Below, in pieces: positions 1 to 6,662 of a stretch of DNA of 6,907 bases. The stretch's first letter is position 1; each line of letters begins with the position of its first letter. The stretch covers positions 1-6,907 of the forward strand of contig CAZOIA010000263.1 of assembly GCA_964579675.1 (NCBI GenBank), given 5' to 3'. The DNA comes from CAZOIA01 sp964579675. Its GTDB lineage: Bacteria; Planctomycetota; Phycisphaerae; UBA1845; PWPN01. Position numbers and translations under genes: made by a program. Under the pieces are notes generated by a model. The model ran no database searches, was not told the origin of the DNA, and saw only the letters and a program-made list of their open reading frames with translations.

Positions 1-6
1 ACCTGG

Positions 7-32
7 GGGCGGCGCCTTCCAACAAGCCGCCC
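7..32. other. Perfect 7-bp inverted repeat (hairpin) at left edge
   Basis: GGGCGGC (7-13) and GCCGCCC (26-32) are exact reverse complements around a 12-nt loop. No T-tract follows on the + strand, so it is not a classical intrinsic terminator. It could end a gene lying to the left of the window, be an extragenic palindrome, or be chance in GC-rich DNA. Confidence 0.3.
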
Positions 33-99
33 AAAGTGTCATGCACCCCGTGCGGACCGGTATCCCCGTCTTCCTCTGTACGCGCGGTTGTGGCCGGGG

Positions 100-105
100 T
101 ATAAT
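100..105 (+). promoter_or_regulatory. Candidate -10 box (TATAAT) upstream of the GH57 gene
   Basis: A perfect TATAAT hexamer sits in otherwise GC-rich sequence, preceded by GGGG and followed by G. The best-spaced -35 candidate, TGTACG at 77-82 (17-bp spacer), matches only 3 of 6 consensus positions. A start site near 112 would leave a leader of about 75 nt before the GTG at 188. The exact hexamer in AT-poor DNA is the only evidence. Confidence 0.45.
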
Positions 106-187
106 GTCGCCCGGTTCAACGTCCCGGCGGCTGGTGACTGCTGTCATTCGGCGGAACCTGCGACCCCAATACGGGCAGGGATGCTCT

Positions 188-1435
188 GTGGCTTCCGTCT
201 GCTTCTACTTTCAGGTCCATCAACCACTGCGACTGCGACGCTATAGTGTCTTCGATACCGACCACAACTATGTCGACGAGACGAAGAACGGCGAGATCTG
301 CCGGAAGGTCGCCCACAGGTGCTACCTGCCCGCCAACCGGCTCATCCTCGATCTGATTCGACGATACGAGGGGCGCTTCCGCATCGCCTACTCGCTCACC
401 GGCGTGGTGCTGGAGCAATTCGAACGCTACACCCCCGAGGTGCTCGACAGCTTTCACAAGCTCAACGAAACCGGCTGCGTCGAGTTCCTCACCGAGACCT
501 ACTACCATTCGCTGAGCTTCCTGTACTCGCGGGAGGAGTTTGCCGATCAGGTCCGGATGCACCAGGCGAGAATCGAGCAGTTGTTCGGGCGGCGTCCCAC
601 CGTGTTTCGCAATACCGAGTTGATCTACAACAACGACCTCGCCCATTACGTCCAGGACATGGGTTTTTGCGGCATGCTGTGCGAGGGCGCGGACCACGCG
701 CTCGGTGGTCGTTCGCCGAATTATCTGTATCACCCGCCGAGCACCAACCGGATGGTCCTGCTGCTCAAGAACTACCGCCTGAGCGACGATATCGCCTTTC
801 GCTTCTCGAACCGCGACTGGTCGGAATGGCCGCTGAGCCCGGAGAAGTTCGCCCGGTGGATCAGCCACGCCAACGGCAACGGGTACACGGTCAATCTCTT
901 CATGGACTACGAGACACTCGGCGAGCACCAGTGGGCGGAGACGGGGATTTTTGATTTCCTCAGCCGCCTGCCTCACGAGCTATTCAAGCACCAGGACATA
1001 GACTTCAAGACGCCCTCGGAGGTGGTCGAGGCCTACCCGGTCTCCGACGAATACGACGTTACGCACATGGTCAGTTGGGCGGATACCGAGCGGGATCTGT
1101 CGGCGTGGCTCGGCAACGCGATGCAATCCAACGCCCTGCACGAGGTGTATCGACTCGAGCAGGACGTGAAGTCGACCGGCGACCCGGATCTGCTCCGCGA
1201 CTGGCGCCTGCTGCAGATCTCCGACCATTTCTACTACATGTGCGTGAAGTACTTCGCGGACGAGAACGTGCACAGGTACTTCAGCCCATACGAGACGCCT
1301 TACGATTCCTACATCAATTTCATGAATGTTCTGGACAACCTTCGATCCCGCCTGGGGATCAGACCTCGGGTGGGGCGCCCGAGTGTCTCCGCCCGTGCCC
1401 CAGGCGTGGGCGTCGGTCCTGTCGGGTATCCGTAG
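188..1435 (+). CDS. Glycoside hydrolase family 57 protein (alpha-amylase type)
   Basis: This is a complete 415-residue retaining glycosidase of family GH57, likely cytoplasmic because no signal peptide is visible. Motifs appear in family order: the N-terminal strand with HQP (residues 11-13), CVEFLTETYYHS (97-108), FRNTELIYNND (140-150) with E144 as predicted nucleophile, FMDYETLGEHQW (238-249) with D240 as predicted acid/base, and a C-terminal SWADTERDLSAWLGN (296-310) matching the fifth conserved region. SDHFYYM (345-351) is also typical. I chose the GTG at 188 because AGGGA (177-181) lies 6 nt upstream and family homology begins with SVCFYFQVHQP. The in-frame ATG at 41 would add 49 residues without family character and would swallow the TATAAT box. 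The last 20 or so residues are a Gly/Pro/Val/Arg tail outside the domain. Relatives act on alpha-1,4 glucans such as glycogen or maltodextrin; the substrate here is not determined. Confidence 0.93.
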   Translation: MASVCFYFQVHQPLRLRRYSVFDTDHNYVDETKNGEICRKVAHRCYLPANRLILDLIRRYEGRFRIAYSLTGVVLEQFERYTPEVLDSFHKLNETGCVEFLTETYYHSLSFLYSREEFADQVRMHQARIEQLFGRRPTVFRNTELIYNNDLAHYVQDMGFCGMLCEGADHALGGRSPNYLYHPPSTNRMVLLLKNYRLSDDIAFRFSNRDWSEWPLSPEKFARWISHANGNGYTVNLFMDYETLGEHQWAETGIFDFLSRLPHELFKHQDIDFKTPSEVVEAYPVSDEYDVTHMVSWADTERDLSAWLGNAMQSNALHEVYRLEQDVKSTGDPDLLRDWRLLQISDHFYYMCVKYFADENVHRYFSPYETPYDSYINFMNVLDNLRSRLGIRPRVGRPSVSARAPGVGVGPVGYP

Positions 1436-1544
1436 CTAAACGACTCACCGCTTTCTCTGCGCCCGGCGTGCGTTGGAATCGGTCATTTGGAAGCTGTTCC
1501 GGCAGGTCTCCCTTGCTGCTCTACCCCTCCTGGTCGTCGAGGTG

Positions 1545-1550
1545 TACTAT
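1545..1550 (+). promoter_or_regulatory. Weak candidate -10 (TACTAT) in the GH57-radical SAM gap
   Basis: The 205-bp gap (1436-1640) has no convincing gene. It is open in the downstream frame from a TTG at 1473, but that stretch has no family similarity I recognise. The only promoter-like element is GGTGTACTATGC, in which TACTAT matches 4 of 6 consensus bases. No -35 with suitable spacing is visible. If it is not a promoter, the radical SAM gene is probably read from the GH57 promoter. Confidence 0.2.
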
Positions 1551-1640
1551 GCTTGCGGTTTTGGTTTTCTGCACCGGTTCAGGCCGGCAGCGGGGCGGGG
1601 ACAAGCAGCACGGAACCCTGGTATGCCGGGGAGGTCTTCG

Positions 1641-3194
1641 ATGCGTGTGGTCCTGCTCAGACCGCCGCGGTACCTCTGGCCCTTCAACAGCGAGACCTCG
1701 GCCTTCTGGCAGCCGCTGGGTCTGCTCTGCCTGGCCGCCGCCGTTCGCCGCGACTTGCCGGAGGTTCACATCGAAGTCTGGGACGCCCCTGGCGAAAAAC
1801 GCGGCTGGCGCACGCTGCAGCGGCGGCTCGCCGAGCGGCGGATCGACGTGCTCGGCATCGGCGAGGAGACGGTCTCAGCCCACGAGGCCCTGCGAGCGGC
1901 CGGGATCGTCAAGCGCCTGTACCCCCGCTGCGCCGTCGTGGCCGGCGGAACCTACTTCGCTCATACCATCGAGCCCACGCTTCAGGACGGCCGCATCGAC
2001 GTGATCGTCCGCGGCGAAGGCGAGCGAACGTTCGTCGAACTGCTCCGCCACCTCCGCGACCGCGACGCGTGGGCCACGATCAAAGGTCTGGCTTATCGGG
2101 GCAGCGACGGCCGGCTGATCGTCACGCCCCCGCGCGGGTTGATCGACGATCTCGACACCCTGCCGTTCCCCGCCTATGACCTCATCGACATGACCCTTTA
2201 TGGACGCGGCTCGCGGAACCACCCCCGCCTCGTCAGCATCGAGCACTCCCGAGGCTGCATCGACAACTGCTCATTTTGCATCCTCTGGAAGCACATGGGC
2301 CAGAGCGTCAACGGCGACGGGGAATTCCGTCCCCGTTACCGTACCAAGACCCCGGAGCGAAGCTTTGACGAGGTCCGCCGCCTCTATCACGAGTTCGGCC
2401 GGTGCACGTTCGGCTGGGTCGATCCCACGTTCAACGCCTCGCCCGAATGGTCCGACGGGTGGGCGGAGCGGATGCTGGCTTCCGAGCTGATCAGCCCCCG
2501 CGGGCGCGCCCGGACGCTTCACACCGCCTGGCTTCGTGCGGATTGCGTCGTCCGCGACGCCGGACTCGGCATTCTCGACAAGCTCGTCCGGGCCGGCCTT
2601 CGCCAGGTCATGATCGGCGTCGAGCGCGATGACGTTGCGGGCCTCTCGGCCCTGAACAAACATCGCAACACCCCCGACCTGTGCCGCGAGGCCTTCGCCA
2701 TCTTTCGAGAGAAACACCCGCAGGTGTACACGATCGGGACCGTCATTTTCGGCCTGCCCGGCGACACCCTGGGCGATTTGCAGCGACTCGTTCGCTGTCA
2801 ATACGAGTTCGGCATGGATTACTGCTTCGTCATGCCGCTCACGCCGAACCCCGGCACCGCGGCCGCGGTGGACGCCTGTCGCGGCGGGTACGTGGCCAAC
2901 CGCGACCTAGCCAGCTACAACTTCCACACCCCCGTATGCACGACCGACACGTTGGACTTGCGCGCCCTGGAGAGCGTGTACTGGCGCACGATGCTGACGC
3001 CCTCTCGCCTGCGATGGAGCCGGGCATTCCGCAACCTGTTCCTGCAGCGCGATCGGCGCAAGCGCCGCGTGCACCTGGCCCTCCTGCGCCGCGGCACAAC
3101 CATTGCCGCTAGAAGCCTTTTTCGGGCAGCCTGTAACCCCCGGGACCCCAACCCCACACTCTATTCCAGGAGACCGCCATGGTACGACAGGTAA
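1641..3194 (+). CDS. B12-binding-type (class B) radical SAM protein
   Basis: This 517-residue protein has the two-domain layout of the BchE-like radical SAM group. Residues 1-140 form a Rossmann-type cobalamin-binding-like domain, including RPP (7-9), GGTYF (102-106) and VRGEGERTFVELL (123-135). The linker TLPFPAYDLID (173-183) leads into the radical SAM core. The 4Fe-4S motif is SRGCIDNCSFC (203-213), with cluster ligands C206, C210 and C213. Further core signatures are GVERDDV (326-332), with the TPDLCREAF helix after it, and IFGLPGDT (369-376). The DxHxxG motif for base-off B12 binding is not evident; the corresponding area reads IGEETVSAHEA (73-83). The ATG at 1641 is supported by GGGAGG (1629-1634) 6 nt upstream. 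Relatives carry out radical methylations, ring closures and other C-H chemistry; substrate unknown. The C-terminal 50 residues or so are very basic. Its last 16 bp overlap the PD40 gene. Confidence 0.9.
   Translation: MRVVLLRPPRYLWPFNSETSAFWQPLGLLCLAAAVRRDLPEVHIEVWDAPGEKRGWRTLQRRLAERRIDVLGIGEETVSAHEALRAAGIVKRLYPRCAVVAGGTYFAHTIEPTLQDGRIDVIVRGEGERTFVELLRHLRDRDAWATIKGLAYRGSDGRLIVTPPRGLIDDLDTLPFPAYDLIDMTLYGRGSRNHPRLVSIEHSRGCIDNCSFCILWKHMGQSVNGDGEFRPRYRTKTPERSFDEVRRLYHEFGRCTFGWVDPTFNASPEWSDGWAERMLASELISPRGRARTLHTAWLRADCVVRDAGLGILDKLVRAGLRQVMIGVERDDVAGLSALNKHRNTPDLCREAFAIFREKHPQVYTIGTVIFGLPGDTLGDLQRLVRCQYEFGMDYCFVMPLTPNPGTAAAVDACRGGYVANRDLASYNFHTPVCTTDTLDLRALESVYWRTMLTPSRLRWSRAFRNLFLQRDRRKRRVHLALLRRGTTIAARSLFRAACNPRDPNPTLYSRRPPWYDR
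3168..3172 (+). promoter_or_regulatory. Shine-Dalgarno AGGAG inside the radical SAM gene
   Basis: AGGAG lies 6 nt before the ATG at 3179 and within the last codons of the radical SAM gene. With the 16-bp overlap it fixes the PD40 start and implies that ribosomes finishing the upstream gene can feed the downstream start. Confidence 0.7.
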
Positions 3195-4546
3195 CCTCCA
3201 AACAGACTCCGGGTTTCAAGGCCCTTCTGGTCATCATCGTGGCGGCGGCGGGGCTGCTCTGGCATCTCTTCGCGTGCATCGAAAGCCCCATGTCCTTCTC
3301 CCCCGACGGCAAGGACCTGGCCTTCGTCACGATGGAACCCTACGGCGATGAGAGCCTGATCGTGAGCGGGACCCGCGCCTACCGCCTCATGGTCCTGACC
3401 CAAGGCAAACGGCTCCGCGTCGTGGAGGAGACCACGGAGAACATGCTGAGCGGACCGGCCTACAGCCCCGACGGCAAGCATCTGTGCTATCTCCGCATTC
3501 CCCTGCTTTCAAACGAGAAGTTTGAGGAACTGAAAACCCATATCGAGAAAAAGAAAAAGCAGCCGGACGCAAAGGCCGAATTCCAATGGGCCGCGACTCC
3601 CCGATCGGGCGCACAAACCGAGGACTTGACCCTGCCGCCCCTTGAAGGCAACTTGGTATTCCTTGAGGGCCGCGCGAGCAAGCTTACCCTGCCCGTTACA
3701 CTCGTCGCCCGTGATGCAGCCACGGACACGGTCGTCTCGGAGACCCCGGTTGACATTCCCCTCACTGATGACCCTGATCACGATCTGTCGATGATCTACC
3801 TCTTGACCCGCCCGCAACACAGCCCGGATGGCGAACGGATTTACCTGTGCGCGGGAAACGTTGTCATGGCCGTGAACCCCGCCCAGAACACGCAACGCGT
3901 CCTGGCCGCCCCTGTACTGCTGGCCACCCTCTCTCCCGACGGCCGGACGATTGCCACCCTGCAGGAATCGTCGGTTGGCTTCATTCAGACGGACGGATCA
4001 AAGGCCGTGTACAGACGCCTGGATACGGACAAGGTCTCGCTCGGTGGGCTGCGGTGGGTTGACAACAACACCGTGGCGATCGTGAGGGCCGACGGCGAGA
4101 ACAAACAGCTCGTGCTTCAGCGGATTGGTGCGGATGGATCGCTGGGCAAACAGACGTTGCTGCCCTTGCCCGAACAGGACGAGAAGCACAACGGTTCCGG
4201 GGCCTCCCCCAAGGGCGCCGCCACGATCCAGTGGGCCATCAGCAAGGACGCCCGGTACATGACGATCGTATACGGTCCGAAGGTGTTCTTCACGCAGACC
4301 GATGGCAAGCTCCTCGGAGAGTGGGAAGGCGGCGACGAGAAACTCCTGGCCCAGCCGACCTTCACGCCTGACTCCGAGCGCGTGGCGTTCAAGTACATAA
4401 CCCAGGAAGTGGGCTCCTACGCCCGGGTCGAAGCGATCGTGTTCTTCACGCCCCAGGGCAAGGAGTTGTCGCGCGCCCCCGTGCCCAGGATCGACCCCCG
4501 CGCGACAAGACCGGCGTCCAGGCCGACGCAGGAAAACGACGAGTAA
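3179..4546 (+). CDS. Membrane-anchored PD40 / WD40-like beta-propeller protein (TolB-like)
   Basis: This is a 455-residue protein. Residues 12-32 (FKALLVIIVAAAGLLWHLFAC) form an uncleaved anchor or signal sequence, so the rest is probably extracytoplasmic. LFAC ending at C33 loosely resembles a lipobox, but the Phe is atypical. The body carries PD40 blade motifs SFSPDGKDLAFV (39-50), AYSPDGKHLCYL (94-105), QHSPDGERIYLC (213-224) and TLSPDGRTIATL (250-261), plus weaker copies at AISKDARYMTIV (353-364) and TFTPDSERVAFK (394-405), which suits a propeller of about six blades. A Lys-rich stretch (112-135, KKKK at 124-127) and a 150-200 segment interrupt the blade series. The tail (436-455) is Arg/Pro/Thr-rich and probably disordered. 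Such propellers usually scaffold protein or glycan contacts; no catalytic site is visible. Coupling to the radical SAM gene suggests a shared process, not identified. Confidence 0.85.
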   Translation: MVRQVTSKQTPGFKALLVIIVAAAGLLWHLFACIESPMSFSPDGKDLAFVTMEPYGDESLIVSGTRAYRLMVLTQGKRLRVVEETTENMLSGPAYSPDGKHLCYLRIPLLSNEKFEELKTHIEKKKKQPDAKAEFQWAATPRSGAQTEDLTLPPLEGNLVFLEGRASKLTLPVTLVARDAATDTVVSETPVDIPLTDDPDHDLSMIYLLTRPQHSPDGERIYLCAGNVVMAVNPAQNTQRVLAAPVLLATLSPDGRTIATLQESSVGFIQTDGSKAVYRRLDTDKVSLGGLRWVDNNTVAIVRADGENKQLVLQRIGADGSLGKQTLLPLPEQDEKHNGSGASPKGAATIQWAISKDARYMTIVYGPKVFFTQTDGKLLGEWEGGDEKLLAQPTFTPDSERVAFKYITQEVGSYARVEAIVFFTPQGKELSRAPVPRIDPRATRPASRPTQENDE

Positions 4547-4632
4547 AAAGTCGCCAGTAGGAAGTCGCGAGTGACGGATAAGTCGTCAGAAGGGAGAATC
4601 GTCAATTGCGCTGCTCTGCTCACCACAGTAGA
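4547..4632. repeat. Degenerate 10-bp direct repeats (AGTCGNNAGT-like)
   Basis: Just after the PD40 stop codon there are four related decamers: AGTCGCCAGT (4549-4558), AGTCGCGAGT (4563-4572), AGTCGTCAGA (4581-4590) and AATCGTCAAT (4597-4606), with 14-18 bp between starts. They look like decayed extragenic repeats. No terminator hairpin with a T-tract is visible here. Confidence 0.4.
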
Positions 4633-4840
4633 GGTGACGACATGTTTAGCCGCGACCCGAAGGGGTGACGACATGTTTAGCCGCGACNNNNNNNNNNNNN
4701 NNNNNNNNNNNNNNNNNNNNNNNNNNNNNNNNNNNNNNNNNNNNNNNNNNNNNNNNNNNNNNNNNNNNNNNNNNNNNNNNNNNNNNNATGTTTAGCCGCG
4801 ACCCGAAGGGGTGACGACATGTTTAGCCGCGACCCGAAGG
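4633..4840. repeat. 31-bp tandem repeat array, interrupted by the assembly gap
   Basis: The unit starts GGTGACGACATG, continues TTTAGCCGCGACC and ends CGAAGG. Copies are 4633-4663 (full), 4664-4687 (24 bp, then Ns), 4788-4809 (last 22 bp of a unit) and 4810-4840 (full). All visible bases are identical between copies and no spacers separate them. Each unit junction contains ACCC-GAAG-GGGT, able to form a 4-bp hairpin. The last copy leads into GGAGCGCG instead of another GGTGACG. A period of 31 is not a multiple of three, so the array is not a coding repeat. A weak related fragment, ACCGCGACGCAGGG, lies at 4875-4888. The array fills most of the gene-free interval 4547-4894. Confidence 0.93.
4688..4787. 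other. Assembly gap (100 Ns)
   Basis: There are exactly 100 unknown bases inside the 31-bp array. A round 100 is the usual placeholder for a gap of unknown size, so the true copy number is not known. Confidence 0.98.
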
Positions 4841-4868
4841 GGAGCGCGTAGGGCGAAGGACGAAAGAT

Positions 4869-4874
4869 GATAAT
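4869..4874 (+). promoter_or_regulatory. Weak candidate -10 (GATAAT) before the DUF2085 gene
   Basis: GATAAT matches the -10 consensus at 5 of 6 positions and lies between the array and the ATG at 4895. It would leave a very short leader. The 17-bp-spaced -35 position (4846-4851, GCGTAG) is poor. Confidence 0.22.
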
Positions 4875-4894
4875 ACCGCGACGCAGGGCCGAGA

Positions 4895-5581
4895 ATGGAC
4901 TGCCTGACTGACATCTTCTCGCACCTCTGTGGCCAAGATCGATGTTTCGTCGTCGATGGTGCTGCACTGCCGGTGTGCCAAAGGTGTCTCGGCCTGTATG
5001 CAGGGGCGGCGGTCACGGGTGCGTGGCTGGCGATGTCCGGCACCTGGCGGCGCGGGTTGCCAAGCAGGAGCATCGTTCTGGTCAACGTCGCCATGCTCCT
5101 GACCGCCATGGCCGGCGGCATGCACGCCATCGACCTCGGCCCGATGTGGCGATTGATATGCGGCCTGTGGACGGGGCACGTCACCATGCTCTGGCTCGTG
5201 CTCGGCGCAGCCCACCTGTTTCATTTATCCCGGGCGGTGGTCCGGCCGCAGCCACCCTGGACAAGGCGTGACAGGCTCCAGGCCGTCGCGCTGGCCGCCG
5301 GGCTGACGATGCTCGCCGCCGCGTTCGGGCCCCTGCGATGGCTCGGCTGGGACTTCTGGACGGCAGTGGTTTCGCTCGGGGCGGCGATGCTGTTGGGGGC
5401 GCTGCTTGCCGCCACCGTTGCCGTTGCCGTGTGGTTCAGCCACGCTGCTCTTCGCGGATTTCCGTTTTCACGGACGAGTGCCGCCCCGGAGAAACTGACC
5501 GACCGAAAACGGCACCAGGTAAGTTCTCAGAATGCGAAACGGTCGCGCAGCGTGGAACCCCCCACTATGTCCGCTCATTGA
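4895..5581 (+). CDS. DUF2085-family integral membrane protein
   Basis: This 228-residue protein begins with the Cys-rich signature of the DUF2085 family: CGQDRCF (12-18), then GAALPVCQRCLGLYAGA (22-38), equivalent to the family's CHQ...RSF and LPxCxRCxGxYxG. GGMHAID (74-80) and WRLICGLWTGH (85-95) match the later conserved R..tG.l.G region. About five hydrophobic helices are visible, near 32-50, 58-78, 88-111, 128-147 and 154-184, so it is an inner-membrane protein. The family's function is unknown; C28 and C31 (CQRC) together with C12 and C17 could bind metal or be redox-active. The ATG at 4895 is the first start after an in-frame TAA at 4871-4873, with AGGG (4885-4888) 6 nt upstream. The hydrophilic tail (190-228) looks unlike the family and runs 17 bp into the convergent URO-D gene. 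Confidence 0.8.
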   Translation: MDCLTDIFSHLCGQDRCFVVDGAALPVCQRCLGLYAGAAVTGAWLAMSGTWRRGLPSRSIVLVNVAMLLTAMAGGMHAIDLGPMWRLICGLWTGHVTMLWLVLGAAHLFHLSRAVVRPQPPWTRRDRLQAVALAAGLTMLAAAFGPLRWLGWDFWTAVVSLGAAMLLGALLAATVAVAVWFSHAALRGFPFSRTSAAPEKLTDRKRHQVSSQNAKRSRSVEPPTMSAH

Positions 5582-6659
5582 ACCGGTGGACCGTTTCCAC
5601 CATCGCCAGGTAGTTCTCGACCGGGACGTAGTTGGTCACGGAGTTGCCGGACCCGGCGGCGTAGCCTCCCTGCGGGGCGCACGTTTCCAGGATCTCCCGC
5701 GTACGTCGTACGACGTCTTGTTCGCTGCCTCGGGCGAGCACATCAACGTCTACGCCGCCGATTGCCGCCACCCGATGGCCCCATTCCCTGAAGAACTCCT
5801 CGACCGGTTCGATGACGTCCTCGAAGCTGTGCCGGGCGTCGATGCCGACCGTTTCCGCCAGATCGGTCATGATCTCCTTGACGTTCCCGCAGGAATGGAG
5901 GATGTACGGCTTGCCGTGGGCGTGGGCCAGTTCAGCGTACCGGCGATGCCAGGGCAGGATATACTCACGCAGGTGCTTGGGGCTGATCAGCGTGGCCGTC
6001 TTGAAACCCATGTCGTCGCCGCACCACAGCGCGACCACGTGGTCGGTCCGGGCCCAGACCTCGAAGACCTCGTAAACCACTTGCCCGACGTGATCGACCA
6101 CCGCCCGGACCAGCTTCGGCTCGTCGTACAGGGCGATGGAGAACGGCTCCAGGCCCATCAGCCAACTGCTCCACTCGAGGACGCCGCCCGAGAAGCCGAC
6201 GCACGCCATGCCGTCGGGAAGCTCGCCCGCGATCTCCTCCGCCGGGCCGAAGTCAACATCCGCCAGCGCCGGCCAGTCGTATCGCTCAACGTCTTGAAGG
6301 CACTGGATCGGGCCGCTGTGCTCGCTCTGCCACTGCCGCTGGCCGCGGCTCAGCCCGGCCGTATCCGCCACGGGCTCCCTGACGAGCGTGAACGGCACCC
6401 CGGCCCGGAGCCTGAAGGCGTCGTAGCCAAGCCGCTGCATTAAGCCGACGGCCTGGCGAATGGCATGTCGGCGCTCGTCGGCCGGCGCATCCCGCTGCCA
6501 CTGGACCAGCGGTTCGCCCAGCAGGACGCTGGCCAGCTCATCGTCCAGCTTCAGTTCCAGCATGGGCACCCGTTCGGGCCGCTCGCAACGCAGGACGGCC
6601 AGAAGGTTCTCGACATTCGGCTCCAGGCATGGCAGCCGTTCGACGCGCTCAATCAACAC
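5565..6659 (-). CDS. Uroporphyrinogen decarboxylase (URO-D) superfamily protein
   Basis: This is a complete 364-residue TIM-barrel protein of the URO-D/methyltransferase (HemE/MtaA/CmuA) superfamily. It opens with ENLLAVLRCERPERVPM (17-33), the usual family start. WCGDDMGFKTATLISPKHLREYILPWHRR (212-240) is followed by the strand YILHSCGNV (252-260) with H255 and C257 as the HxC zinc-site pair, IGGVDVDVL (300-308), and the closing GSGNSVTNYVPVENYLAMV (336-354). In MtaA-type corrinoid methyltransferases a third zinc ligand is a Cys near the position of S337 here, so the zinc site may differ. This is probably not haem-pathway HemE but one of the paralogues of unknown substrate common in planctomycetes. 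The annotated GTG (6659) directly follows an in-frame TGA (6662-6660) and is only 3 nt from GGAGG (6667-6663); the next codon, TTG at 6656, has better spacing (6 nt) and may be the real start. The gene stands alone on this strand. Confidence 0.9.
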   Translation of the reverse strand: MLIERVERLPCLEPNVENLLAVLRCERPERVPMLELKLDDELASVLLGEPLVQWQRDAPADERRHAIRQAVGLMQRLGYDAFRLRAGVPFTLVREPVADTAGLSRGQRQWQSEHSGPIQCLQDVERYDWPALADVDFGPAEEIAGELPDGMACVGFSGGVLEWSSWLMGLEPFSIALYDEPKLVRAVVDHVGQVVYEVFEVWARTDHVVALWCGDDMGFKTATLISPKHLREYILPWHRRYAELAHAHGKPYILHSCGNVKEIMTDLAETVGIDARHSFEDVIEPVEEFFREWGHRVAAIGGVDVDVLARGSEQDVVRRTREILETCAPQGGYAAGSGNSVTNYVPVENYLAMVETVHRFNERT

Positions 6660-6662
6660 TCA

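Noticed and set aside
41..187. N-terminal extension of the GH57 gene from ATG 41
   Set aside because: The extra 49 residues have no family character and would include the TATAAT box; GTG 188 has a suitable AGGGA upstream.
116..976. 286-codon open frame on the minus strand
   Set aside because: It lies antisense to the GH57 gene, whose motifs are unambiguous; long antisense frames are expected in GC-rich codon usage.
1473..1640. N-terminal extension of the radical SAM gene from TTG 1473
   Set aside because: The strong GGGAGG before ATG 1641 and the family-typical start MRVVLLRPP favour the shorter protein; the 56 extra codons show no domain similarity.
1075..2004. 309-codon plus-strand frame across the GH57-radical SAM junction
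   Set aside because: It overlaps two well-supported genes in another frame and has Arg/Ser/Pro-rich shadow composition.
4547..4632. Intrinsic terminator after the PD40 gene
   Set aside because: No GC-rich stem followed by a T-tract could be found.
4571..4795. Open frame running through the assembly gap
   Set aside because: It exists only because Ns were translated as unknown residues; the sequence is tandem repeat.
4633..4840. CRISPR array
   Set aside because: The 31-bp units are directly contiguous and identical with no unique spacers, and no cas gene is present.
5532..6443. 303-codon open frame on the plus strand
   Set aside because: Antisense to the URO-D gene, with no recognisable family features.
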